Assembly: GCA_043743105.1 (NCBI GenBank)
Contig: JAYTXD010000014.1
Coordinates: forward strand, 1-7,893
Source of the DNA: RYN-417 sp043743105
Lineage (GTDB): Bacteria > Patescibacteriota > Saccharimonadia > Saccharimonadales > JACDBH01
Reading direction: 5' to 3'
DNA: 7,893 nt
Made by a program: the position numbers and the translations under genes. The notes beneath the pieces were generated by a model that saw only the letters and a list, made by a program, of their open reading frames with translations, was not told where the DNA came from and ran no database searches. Positions 1 to 6,065 of the stretch are shown piece after piece. Numbering within the stretch: position 1 is the stretch's first letter; each line of letters begins with the position of its first letter.

Positions 1-15
1 CACAGGGGCATGACA

Positions 16-39
16 AACGAGCACCAAATGGTGCTCGTT
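16..39. terminator. 10-bp perfect hairpin, possible terminator
   Basis: Arms AACGAGCACC (16-25) and GGTGCTCGTT (30-39) pair perfectly around a 4-base loop. The hairpin lies just past the 3' end of the minus-strand toxin remnant, where a terminator would be expected. The minus-strand sequence after it has only a short T tract (TTTG), so intrinsic termination would be weak. It could equally serve a gene entering from the left edge. Confidence 0.5.
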
Positions 40-50
40 GATTGGTATCT

Positions 51-167
51 TTATAGCCGAACTGAGGGACAAAAACCACCACGAAAGTGCCTATAACTCT
101 TTTTATTGGGTGTAACTCGTCTCTTGAAATGTTTTTCGAATGATTTAGTGCGCCTAATGGGCTTCAC
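51..167 (-). pseudogene. RelE/YafQ-like toxin remnant
   Basis: A GTG start shares one base with the TAG stop of the upstream antitoxin, the usual coupling of a toxin to its antitoxin. The ORF is 38 codons and begins VKPIRRTKSFEKHFKRR, which resembles the N-terminus of RelE/YafQ/YoeB-type mRNA interferases (basic, RT-K-F-K-F pattern). After about residue 23 the resemblance stops and the frame ends at TAA (53-51). Family members are usually about 85-95 residues, so the catalytic C-terminal strands and helix are missing. An adjacent frame stays open across the same stretch but does not clearly restore the family pattern. This looks like a toxin broken by deletion or frameshift; a very short unrelated peptide is the alternative. 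Confidence 0.5.
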
Positions 168-445
168 TACTTTAGATCCTTCATGAAATCGTCTACATTA
201 TTAAACGTCTCAGAGACCTCCACATTATGCAGTGCGTCAACAGCTAATTTGTTAAGACGCGCGGCGGCATCGTCGCTTGGCTCGCCCCAGTCATCTCCGT
301 CAAAGTTAAGTGTACGGCCATCTGCTTCGGCCTTTGCCCATACACGGATGTAGGCCTGGGCCGAATCAAAACCAAGGTTACGAGCCCGACGCTCTAAGCC
401 ATCGCGAACTTCTTGGTCCATTGGTATCTGTAGTTTTATAGTCAT
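167..445 (-). CDS. Ribbon-helix-helix (RelB/DinJ-like) antitoxin
   Basis: This is a small antitoxin of the toxin-antitoxin type, expected to bind its own operator as a dimer and to neutralise a RelE-like toxin through its C-terminus. I place the start at the ATG at 445 (92 residues, MTIKLQIPM...). A TTGACA/TACTAT promoter lies between this ATG and the longer upstream start, and translation from 475 would begin inside that promoter. A short beta strand (residues 2-8, TIKLQIP) is followed by two helices (about 10-24 and 28-42), as in an RHH fold. The C-terminal half is acidic (DGDDWGEPSDD) and ends in an amphipathic FNNVDDFMKDLK, typical of a toxin-wrapping tail. The stop overlaps the GTG of the broken toxin downstream. 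The antitoxin itself looks intact, so it may be an orphan or may cross-neutralise another toxin. Family assignment is by pattern only. Confidence 0.7.
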   Translation of the reverse strand: MTIKLQIPMDQEVRDGLERRARNLGFDSAQAYIRVWAKAEADGRTLNFDGDDWGEPSDDAAARLNKLAVDALHNVEVSETFNNVDDFMKDLK

Positions 446-483
446 AGTACTTAAATAGTACCAAAATGGTATCAAAATGTCAA
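446..483 (-). promoter_or_regulatory. Antitoxin promoter with phased operator repeats
   Basis: On the minus strand, TTGACA (483-478), a 17-base spacer and TACTAT (460-455) form a near-consensus sigma70-type promoter. The expected start site is near 448, only about 3 bases before the ATG at 445, so the mRNA would be essentially leaderless. Read on the plus strand, AGTACT (446-451), AGTACC (457-462) and GGTATC (468-473) recur every 11 bases across the -10 and spacer. This one-turn phasing is a plausible operator for the RHH antitoxin. Confidence 0.7.
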
Positions 484-557
484 CAATGTAAGCACTAGTA
501 GGTTACTGGATAACGTGGTAGTTGCCCATGCTCATACCCAGGTTGCTAAGTTTTATC

Positions 558-860
558 TTAGGCTATCTTGGTGATTTTTATTTGTGTAAGGTGCTGGCGG
601 TGGCCATGGACTTTTTTGACACGCTTCTTGGCTTTGTAGCGTATAGCGGTGACTTTTTCGGCCCGAGTCTGAGCAACTATTTCTGCTGTGACAGTAACGC
701 CAGAAACAAGTGGTGCACCAACAGTAACTTTGTCGCCATCAATAACAAGCAAAGCTTCAAATTTCACCGTTTTTTCGTCAGTCAATTTCTCGACTTCGAA
801 AGTTTCGCCTTCATGGACGAGGTATTGGTGGCCACCAGTTGTAATAATAGCTTTTTTCAT
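558..860 (-). CDS. rplU: 50S ribosomal protein L21
   Basis: L21 binds 23S rRNA in the large ribosomal subunit. The 100-residue product matches the family length. It opens MKKAIITTGGHQYLV-EGE, the usual L21 start (AVI-TGGKQY-V-EGD), and ends with the basic RNA-binding stretch RYKAKKRVKKVHGHRQ followed by LTQIKITKI, the conserved GHRQ-xT-xxKI C-terminus. The ATG at 860 gives exactly the family N-terminus. The ribosome binding site is weak (AAAGTAAACAG). In many bacteria rplU is followed at once by rpmA (L27). Here the next gene downstream is an antitoxin, so rplU stands alone. A weak promoter candidate upstream (TTGCGT 937-932, 17-base spacer, TAATCT 914-909) is not strong enough to list separately. 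Confidence 0.95.
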   Translation of the reverse strand: MKKAIITTGGHQYLVHEGETFEVEKLTDEKTVKFEALLVIDGDKVTVGAPLVSGVTVTAEIVAQTRAEKVTAIRYKAKKRVKKVHGHRQHLTQIKITKIA

Positions 861-954
861 CTGTTTACTTTCTATCGATTGCTTATACTTTATAATTAGA
901 CTCGTATCAGATTAACAGATATGACGCTTATACGCAAGTGCGACTATACCGCTG

Positions 955-1119
955 TGTCAACGTTAAATAGAAATGTCCTATTCTCCGTCATATAGAAATG
1001 TCCGGTTTGAGGGTTGTGGCTTAGGTAGCGATAGCTACCGGGTTTTGGTGTTTATCTTGAAGCTACGCCATGGATGGTTTGGGCTGGTAATGGTTGTAGT
1101 TAATGTAGTAAGAATTTTT
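955..1119 (-). mobile_element. Decayed insertion-sequence end (IS481-like?)
   Basis: Read on the minus strand, an ORF piece from about 1119 encodes ...YINYNHYQPKPSMA, then an in-frame TAG (1065-1063), then LQDKHQNPVAIAT and TAA (1023-1021). The YNHYxPxxS pattern resembles the C-terminal YN-x-RPHxSLG segment of DDE transposases of the IS481/IS3 type. Just beyond the ORF the 12-mer ATAGAAATGTCC appears twice on the plus strand (967-978 and 992-1003, 25 bases apart), and the TTGACA at 960-955 is compatible with an IS terminus. The rest of the transposase is absent: the antitoxin promoter begins where it should continue. This is therefore a truncated, dead remnant. The family name is tentative. 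Confidence 0.45.
967..1003 (+). repeat. Two direct copies of ATAGAAATGTCC
   Basis: The two 12-base identical copies lie at 967-978 and 992-1003. Their place next to the transposase remnant suggests they are subterminal transposase-binding repeats of the insertion sequence rather than a regulatory site of rplU. Confidence 0.7.
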
Positions 1120-1159
1120 ATATTTCTTACTTGATATAATTTCTTACAGTGAATATAAT
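1108..1159 (+). promoter_or_regulatory. Promoter and operator of the first AbrB/PIN pair
   Basis: TTGATA (1131-1136), a 17-base spacer and TATAAT (1154-1159) form a strong promoter. Its expected start site is about 1166, the A of the antitoxin ATG, so the transcript would be leaderless. GTAAGAA (1108-1114) and TTCTTAC (1124-1130) form a perfect 7-bp inverted repeat, and TTCTTAC recurs at 1141-1147 inside the spacer. These three half-sites flank and overlap the -35 and are the likely autorepressor operator. A second TATAAT at 1135-1140 has no convincing -35. Confidence 0.7.
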
Positions 1160-1165
1160 GGTGAT

Positions 1166-1414
1166 ATGGACAAAACAATTACCATGACCACTAAAGGTAC
1201 ATTTACGCTTCCCGTCTCTATGCGCCGAAAGCTCGGAGTAAACAGCAAAGGCGATAGACTAGCTGTTGTGCTAGACGAAGCAAATCAACGAGTCATAATC
1301 AGCAAACCAACTGACCTTTCGGATATTCATCGAACGCTAAAGCCTTACGTACAAGCAAAACAACCCCTGTCTGATGTTTCAGATCACTATGCGGCCAGGA
1401 AACCACGGATTTAG
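1166..1414 (+). CDS. AbrB/MazE-fold antitoxin
   Basis: The 82-residue protein has the swapped-hairpin AbrB N-terminus: MDKTITMTTKGTFTLPVSMR and RKLGVNSKGDRLAVVLDE (residues 1-39), matching the family pattern of T-x-KGQ-TLP-xxR-xxLG-xxGDxL. Here the usual Gln after KG is Thr. The domain dimerises, binds operator DNA and represses its own promoter. The C-terminal half (about 45-82; TLKPYVQAKQPLSDVSDHYAARKPRI) would wrap the PIN toxin, and similar tails are seen in VapB-type partners. The ATG at 1166 sits exactly where transcription should begin. The stop lies 3 bases before the toxin ATG, so the two are cotranscribed and probably translationally coupled. Confidence 0.85.
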   Translation: MDKTITMTTKGTFTLPVSMRRKLGVNSKGDRLAVVLDEANQRVIISKPTDLSDIHRTLKPYVQAKQPLSDVSDHYAARKPRI

Positions 1415-1417
1415 CAT

Positions 1418-1828
1418 ATGCCGCGGTTGAACGGCTCATTAGATGCTAATGTTATAGTCAGGCTACTCACCAAGGATATTCCTGATCAATATAGTCAAGC
1501 ATACGAATTGATTACTAGTGGTTCTGAGTTTGAAGTGTCAGACACGGCAATGATAGAGGCCATCTACGCATTGTACGAATACTACAAAACTCCTCGTATA
1601 CTTGTGAGTAAAGCCATAGGAGCTTTACTCACCAACAAGAACCTGCGCATTAACACCGCTGTTTTTCAGCAAGCACTCAAGTTATTCGTTAGTCAACCTG
1701 CCTTATCCATAGAAGATTGTTATCTTGTTTCTCTTGCCAACGCTCACAAAGCGTTGCCACTTTTAACATTTGACAAAAAACTAGCCAAACAGAGCGGTGG
1801 CTTGGCCAAAGTAATAGGATCGGTTTAA
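1418..1828 (+). CDS. PIN-domain ribonuclease toxin (VapC-like)
   Basis: PIN toxins are Mg-dependent ribonucleases that typically cut tRNA or rRNA when released from their antitoxin. The 136-residue protein shows the spaced acidic residues: Asp9 in SLDANVIVRLL (first strand), Glu47 in MIEAIYAL, Asp100 in SIEDCYLVSLA and Asp119 in LLTFDKKLAK. Length and order are normal for VapC, so it should be active. It follows the AbrB antitoxin by 3 bases and has no strong Shine-Dalgarno of its own, which fits translational coupling. The last ten residues (GLAKVIGSV) are typical of the domain end. The target RNA cannot be read from the sequence. Confidence 0.88.
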   Translation: MPRLNGSLDANVIVRLLTKDIPDQYSQAYELITSGSEFEVSDTAMIEAIYALYEYYKTPRILVSKAIGALLTNKNLRINTAVFQQALKLFVSQPALSIEDCYLVSLANAHKALPLLTFDKKLAKQSGGLAKVIGSV

Positions 1829-1944
1829 CTCGACTTTATTTTTTGACTCAATTAGGACATTACTTCTGATTTATGACAGTGCAACGATATCACTGTCACC
1901 CTTAATGGCCCATAGCTTGCCTACCCTCGTATGAGGTATAATCT
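1829..1944. other. Intergenic spacer with 8-bp hairpin and -10 element
   Basis: TGACAGTG (1874-1881) and CACTGTCA (1891-1898) pair perfectly around a 9-base loop, but no T tract follows on either strand, so it is not a convincing terminator. TATAAT at 1937-1942 is a good -10 for the next gene, with an expected start near 1949. No convincing -35 is present (TTGCCT at 1917-1922 is too close). Confidence 0.45.
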
Positions 1945-1950
1945 GTGGTA

Positions 1951-2520
1951 ATGGAACAACCAGGTCAAATAGCCGTACAAAAACCAGTGCCGCAAGAGGT
2001 ACCACAGCCGCGGCCAGCCAAAAACCCTGCCCAAAAATGGCTTATTTTAAGCGCTGTTGGCGTTGCCATCTGTTTGGCAGCACTCGGCTTCTATTTTATC
2101 CGTGGCAACAGCGGCTCCACTGAGCCCCTACCCAATAAAGTTCTGAACCAAGTCTTTGGATTTACCCCGTATTATTTTACCAAGGACAACCCGCCTGACC
2201 ATCTTCATTTGCAAAAACAAAGCCCTATTTTTATAGGAAATGCACTAACCCTTAAACTGAATGGGGCCAAACAAGAAATTATTACAATGAGCCAAAAAGC
2301 CGTCCCAACTCCAACCCCAAAGGCAGATGGCGAGTCGGCAACAACTTCGCTCGGCACGGCTATTATCAAAATTGGAGGCGGGCATATTAAGGCCAGTCTT
2401 ACGACCGCCGACAAGACCTACATTACACTTAATGCATCCGACTATATTAGCTCTGGCACCATGATCGACATCTATAATAACCTCACAGCTGTTTCAAAAG
2501 ATACAACAGCACAACAGTAA
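1951..2520 (+). CDS. Single-pass membrane protein, unknown function
   Basis: I do not recognise the family. A GTG at 1945 is possible, but the TATAAT at 1937-1942 would start transcription near 1949, which favours the ATG at 1951 (189 residues). The N-terminal 28 residues are rich in Pro and Gln (QKPVPQEVPQPRP) and should be cytoplasmic. Residues about 30-50 (WLILSAVGVAICLAALGFYF) form one hydrophobic helix, followed by a Ser/Gly linker and an outside domain of about 130 residues with strand-like segments, a Pro/Thr stretch (AVPTPTPK) and no cysteines. There is no cleavage or lipobox motif, so it is probably a membrane-anchored extracytoplasmic protein. The gene runs toward ileS, with 14 bases between the two stops. 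Confidence 0.7.
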   Translation: MEQPGQIAVQKPVPQEVPQPRPAKNPAQKWLILSAVGVAICLAALGFYFIRGNSGSTEPLPNKVLNQVFGFTPYYFTKDNPPDHLHLQKQSPIFIGNALTLKLNGAKQEIITMSQKAVPTPTPKADGESATTSLGTAIIKIGGGHIKASLTTADKTYITLNASDYISSGTMIDIYNNLTAVSKDTTAQQ

Positions 2521-2534
2521 CAAAAGACGCTCTG

Positions 2535-5500
2535 TTAGGCTTTTTCAAGTGATACAGTTAGTATATGCCCTTCAACTTTAGCCTCTTGGCTGTGCTTGTA
2601 GCCTTGTTTGGTTGCAAGCAAACTTGTGGCTAGAGTTTCTGTCATTATCATCTCTTTGTGCCCCGTAATTGCCTCCGCAAGTTCGGCTGCCTCAGCGTGC
2701 AGCGACAGTTTAATGCGGTCATCTACTTGTAAATCTGCTGCTTTTCTAGCGGCCTGAACCTGGCGCACAACTTCTCGCATCAGCCCTTCGCTCTTGAGGG
2801 CTGGGGTAAGGTGCTTGTCGAGCAAGAATGCAGGCACCGAAAGCGTAGCGTTTGTCTTAACTACTACCTGCTTTACATTTACCTCTTCTTTTATAATCTC
2901 GACCATATCTGTACTAAGCTCACCCGATGGAAGTGTTATCTCAAGGCTGGCAAGTGGTTGCCGTACTTTAAGCCCAGCCTGTGCCCGCACCCCAAGTGCG
3001 CCCGTAATAACATAGCGTGTTAGTTCCATCTCTGCTACTGCCAGCTCGTTTATGTGCCCAACCTCCGGCCAATCAACCAAATGCACCGATTCTTCCCCTG
3101 TTAAATTGCGGTACAGCTCTTCGGCCAAAAACGGCGTAAATGGCGCCATGACCTTAGCTGCTTGGGTCAAAACATAGTGCAGCGTCCGGTAGGCGTTATT
3201 TTTGTCGGCATCGTCTTCAGATTTCCAAAAACGCTTTCGACTGCGGCGCACATACCAATTGCTGGCGTCCTCTATAAACTCCAGTATCGGCTTGGTAGCA
3301 TTTGGCATATCATAGGCCTGCATGTATTTATCCACCTCCTGGATAAGCTGGTGGACGCGGCTGATTACCCAGACATCAAGCTTGTTTTGGCACTCGGCAG
3401 ATGGATCTGCCAAATCGCCCTTATATTCCCAACCGTCAACGGATGCATACAGCGTAAAGAAGTCATACATGTTCCAAACCATAGCCAGTTTGCGGTTTAC
3501 GTCACTGACGTCCTTGTCCTTAAGCGAGTAATCTTCCCCGTTTAAAAGTGGCGAACTTAAAAATAGGTAGCGCAGCGCATCGGCACTATACTGGTCCATC
3601 AAAATATTTGGGTCAGTATAGTTGCCAAGACTCTTACTCATTTTGCGGCCATCATTTCCCGCTAAGGTTCCTGTGGTAATTACATTTTTAAATGCAGCCC
3701 TACCAAACAAGCCTACATTTACCACGTGCAGATAATAAAACCAGGCGCGCACCTGCGCCACATACTCGGCGATGAAGTCGCCTGGGAAATTGGCTTCAAA
3801 CTTTTCTTTATTCTCAAATGGATAGTGGAACTGCGCAAACGGCATACTGCCGCTTTCAAACCAGCCATCAAGCACTTTTTCTATCCGTTTATAGTGCACG
3901 CCGTCTTTATCAAACTCAATTGCATCCACCCACGGACGGTGGTAATCTTCCAGTTCCACCCCTGACAGCTCCTTCAGCTCAGCGTAGCTACCAACGACAA
4001 TCTGTTGTTTTTTGCCGTGCTTGTCCAGCCCTTCCCAGACCGGCATTGCGGTGGCCCAAAAACGGTCGCGGCTCAGGTTCCAATCTGGCGCTGCCTCAAT
4101 GTTCTTTTGAAATCGCCCATGCTTTAAGTGCTCAGGAAACCAATTAATGTCTTCTGAGTTTCGGGCAAACATTTCCTGCTTTTGGTCTTCAACATCAAAA
4201 AACCACGACGGTACCGCGCGGTACATAATCCGCTGCTTGCTCCGTGGATTAAAAGGATATTCATGCAAGATATATTCGATTTTCCAGACAATTCCCCGCT
4301 CTTTTAAGTCCTTGGCAATCTGCTTGTTCGACGACCACACTTCCATGCCACCGTAGTGCGGCACATCAGGGTAATAGATCCCGTTTTCGTCCAAAGCCTC
4401 CACAATACGGATCTTCTTTTCCTTAGCAAGCACAAAGTCTTCCTCGCCGTAGCAAGGTGCCAGGTGCACAATGCCCGTACCCGATTCTGCCGAAACATAA
4501 TCGGCGGCAACAACGACATATTCGATACTCTCGGACTCATGCATGGCAATCGTGTGCGCCATCTGGAAGTCCTTGTCATCAAACAGCGGTTCATACTTCA
4601 GCCCAACCAGCTCAGAACCAGGGAACGTTTTGAGTACTTTATACTTAAGCGGCTGATGTTTTTCATCGGTAAATACTTTTTCGACCAGCTCCTTGGCAAC
4701 AATTAGCTGCTCACCTTCATGCTCAACCAACGCGTATTTCATAGTTTCGTTTACGGCGGTTGCGGTATTGCCAGGCAGCGTCCACGGCGTCGTTGTCCAC
4801 GCCAGGAGACTAACAGTATCTATCCCATCATCTATAACCTTGCTATTAATTAAACTCTTTATCCGTTGGTCGATTTCACGTACGTTATTCCGAGCTATTT
4901 CGACAGAACCAGAAGGGCCAACATCCTCGATATCCCACCAGACTACGTTATCGCCACGAAGCCAATCTGGTGTTTGGTTTCTACTAGCGATATTTACGAC
5001 TAATTCATACTCCTTAAGCATCTTTTTGGTGAGCTGATGACGGATGTTATCGGCTATGTCCAGATTGTGGCTTTCAAGGAGTGCCTTACGAGTTGGTGCG
5101 ACAATTATACGACCTTCTTTTTTAGTCTTTAGATCTTCAAACTGGCCCACCGTCAAGGCTTGAGAATAGTCATTTCCTTCGACCTCAGTTCCAGCACCAT
5201 CAGCTCTGTTTGTGCCGGTATAGTTATTGAATAGCGACATTGCGGCTTGTGATCTCCCAATATTCGCCGCGCAGACGAAAAGTATTTTCGAATCTTTAGC
5301 CAACTTGAGGCCGGTCGGCTTCTCACTACTAAGCTTGAACTTTACATACACGCTTGGGTCGGTGACTGTCTGATAGGCGTCGTTGTCCATTGTCACTTCG
5401 TTCTTAGAGACTGGTGTCGCAAACTTCGTGTCGTACATGAGCACCTTGTAGCCCTCATAAATCTTGCCTTTTTCATACAGGGTTTTAAACGCCCACCAAA

Positions 5501-5978
5501 TAGACTCCATGTAGTTTTTGTCCATAGTTTTGTAGGCGCCCTTAAAGTCCACCCAACGGCCGATGCGGTCTATGTAGCTCTCCCATGTTTCGCTGTTAGC
5601 TACCATCGAATTCCGGGCAGTAACAATGTAATCTTCAAGGCTTATTTTGGTGCCAATGTCACGGCGGTCAGTAATCCCCAGCTGCTTTTCGACAAAGTTT
5701 TCGGCTGGCAACCCATGGCTGTCCCAGCCCCATACACGTTCGACTCGCTTGCCTTTCATAGTCCAATAGCGAGGTACTGCGTCCTTAATAATGCTGCTGA
5801 GTAGCGTCCCATGATGTGGTACCCCAGTTATAAACGGTGGACCATCATAAAAAACATAGGCATTATCTGCCGGTCGCATAGCAACCGACTTCTCAAACGT
5901 CTTGTGTTCCTTCCAATGGATAACAAGGTCTTTCTCGTATTCTATAGCCTTGCGCCGTGTGCCTGCTTTAAACTTCAT
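2535..5978 (-). CDS. ileS: Isoleucyl-tRNA synthetase with nested phosphatase-like domain
   Basis: The enzyme charges tRNA-Ile with isoleucine in the cytoplasm. Parts in order (residues): the HIGH-like motif is GVPHHGT at 52-58, with Thr in place of the second His. WGWDSHGLPAE follows at 83-93. The CP1 editing domain includes LLAWTTTPWTLPGN (391-404) and GTGIVHLAPCYGEED (500-514). GWFESGSMPF lies at 705-714, KMSKS at 779-783, and the anticodon-binding helical region at about 865-960 (FIEDASNWYVRRSRKRFW). There is no C-terminal zinc finger, so this is the type 2, eukaryote-like form. At 1147 residues it is long. Removing the in-frame insert at about 217-386, which reads as a low-molecular-weight phosphatase, leaves about 977, normal for the type. 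The start is fixed: the upstream in-frame TGA is 21 bases away and no other start codon lies between. GGAAGG sits 8 bases before the ATG. Expression is probably controlled by the T-box upstream. Confidence 0.97.
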   Translation of the reverse strand: MKFKAGTRRKAIEYEKDLVIHWKEHKTFEKSVAMRPADNAYVFYDGPPFITGVPHHGTLLSSIIKDAVPRYWTMKGKRVERVWGWDSHGLPAENFVEKQLGITDRRDIGTKISLEDYIVTARNSMVANSETWESYIDRIGRWVDFKGAYKTMDKNYMESIWWAFKTLYEKGKIYEGYKVLMYDTKFATPVSKNEVTMDNDAYQTVTDPSVYVKFKLSSEKPTGLKLAKDSKILFVCAANIGRSQAAMSLFNNYTGTNRADGAGTEVEGNDYSQALTVGQFEDLKTKKEGRIIVAPTRKALLESHNLDIADNIRHQLTKKMLKEYELVVNIASRNQTPDWLRGDNVVWWDIEDVGPSGSVEIARNNVREIDQRIKSLINSKVIDDGIDTVSLLAWTTTPWTLPGNTATAVNETMKYALVEHEGEQLIVAKELVEKVFTDEKHQPLKYKVLKTFPGSELVGLKYEPLFDDKDFQMAHTIAMHESESIEYVVVAADYVSAESGTGIVHLAPCYGEEDFVLAKEKKIRIVEALDENGIYYPDVPHYGGMEVWSSNKQIAKDLKERGIVWKIEYILHEYPFNPRSKQRIMYRAVPSWFFDVEDQKQEMFARNSEDINWFPEHLKHGRFQKNIEAAPDWNLSRDRFWATAMPVWEGLDKHGKKQQIVVGSYAELKELSGVELEDYHRPWVDAIEFDKDGVHYKRIEKVLDGWFESGSMPFAQFHYPFENKEKFEANFPGDFIAEYVAQVRAWFYYLHVVNVGLFGRAAFKNVITTGTLAGNDGRKMSKSLGNYTDPNILMDQYSADALRYLFLSSPLLNGEDYSLKDKDVSDVNRKLAMVWNMYDFFTLYASVDGWEYKGDLADPSAECQNKLDVWVISRVHQLIQEVDKYMQAYDMPNATKPILEFIEDASNWYVRRSRKRFWKSEDDADKNNAYRTLHYVLTQAAKVMAPFTPFLAEELYRNLTGEESVHLVDWPEVGHINELAVAEMELTRYVITGALGVRAQAGLKVRQPLASLEITLPSGELSTDMVEIIKEEVNVKQVVVKTNATLSVPAFLLDKHLTPALKSEGLMREVVRQVQAARKAADLQVDDRIKLSLHAEAAELAEAITGHKEMIMTETLATSLLATKQGYKHSQEAKVEGHILTVSLEKA
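4842..5294 (-). other. LMW phosphatase/ArsC-like domain inside ileS
   Basis: This covers residues about 229-379 of the ileS product. KILFVCAANIGRSQAA (231-246) is the phosphate-binding P-loop of low-molecular-weight tyrosine phosphatases and related arsenate reductases: Cys236-X5-Arg242-Ser243, with the conserved Asn239. DGAGTEVEG (260-268) corresponds to the family's SAGT segment. HQLTKKMLKEYELVVNIA (314-331) corresponds to the helix-strand 'LT-xxLLxxADLVV'. WWDIEDV (347-353) corresponds to the W-D-x-x-D-P acid loop, with Asp352 as the likely general acid and Val where Pro is usual. VREIDQRIKSLI (366-377) is the last helix. All catalytic elements are present in order, so the domain looks intact and possibly active. 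It sits between VYVKFKL (to 216) and DTVSLLAWTTTPW (from 387), normally joined by a short turn in the editing domain. My hand count gives about 46% GC for 4861-5280, against about 49-55% in sampled host parts. Confidence 0.88.
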
Positions 5979-5985
5979 GCCCTTT

Positions 5986-5993
5986 ACCTTCCT
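5986..5993 (-). promoter_or_regulatory. ileS ribosome binding site
   Basis: AAGGAAGG precedes the ileS ATG with a spacer of about 8 bases. A second purine-rich stretch, GGGAG (6011-6007), lies further up and serves an AUG-UGA pair at 6002-5997 rather than ileS itself. Confidence 0.7.
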
Positions 5994-6011
5994 TTTTCAC
6001 ATTTTTCTCCC

Positions 6012-6036
6012 CTGTATAAGAACAGTTCTTATACAG
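6012..6036. repeat. 25-base perfect palindrome in ileS leader
   Basis: Arms CTGTATAAGAA (6012-6022) and TTCTTATACAG (6026-6036) pair over all 11 bases around a 3-base centre. In the ileS transcript the hairpin is followed at once by GGGAG, not by a T tract, so it is not an intrinsic terminator. It may be an operator for a dimeric repressor, or an RNA hairpin that presents or hides the downstream purine-rich site. Confidence 0.8.
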
Positions 6037-6046
6037 ATACAATACG

Positions 6047-6065
6047 TTTTCATTTCAAATGAAAA
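6047..6065. repeat. AT-rich inverted repeat after the T-box
   Basis: On the minus strand TTTTCAT (6065-6059) pairs with ATGAAAA (6053-6047) around a 5-base loop, and pairing can extend to 9 bp. It overlaps the TTTT that follows the stem closing the T-box, so it could compete with termination there. Confidence 0.6.

Noticed and set aside
522..915. Plus-strand ORFs of 125 and 75 codons across rplU
   Set aside because: They lie opposite the clear L21 frame and have Phe/Cys-rich, unstructured translations, as expected of an antisense shadow.
927..960. TTGACA (960-955) with TATAAG (932-927) as rplU promoter
   Set aside because: The spacer is 22 bases, too long, and TTGACA is better explained as part of the insertion-sequence end.
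1874..1898. Hairpin as terminator for the first TA pair
   Set aside because: The stem is only 8 bp with a 9-base loop and no T tract on either strand.
2794..5037. Several plus-strand ORFs of 69-127 codons inside ileS
   Set aside because: They are antisense shadows of a strongly conserved coding frame, with no recognisable motifs and no promoters or ribosome binding sites.
4821..5330. Intein or sequencing artefact as the explanation of the IleRS insert
   Set aside because: There are no Hint-domain blocks and no Cys/Ser at the downstream junction after His-Asn. The insert is in frame and matches a known catalytic fold throughout, with mildly lower GC than the host.
6012..6036. Palindrome as intrinsic terminator of the ileS leader
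   Set aside because: It is followed by GGGGAG rather than a T tract in the ileS direction, and by ATACAATA in the other.
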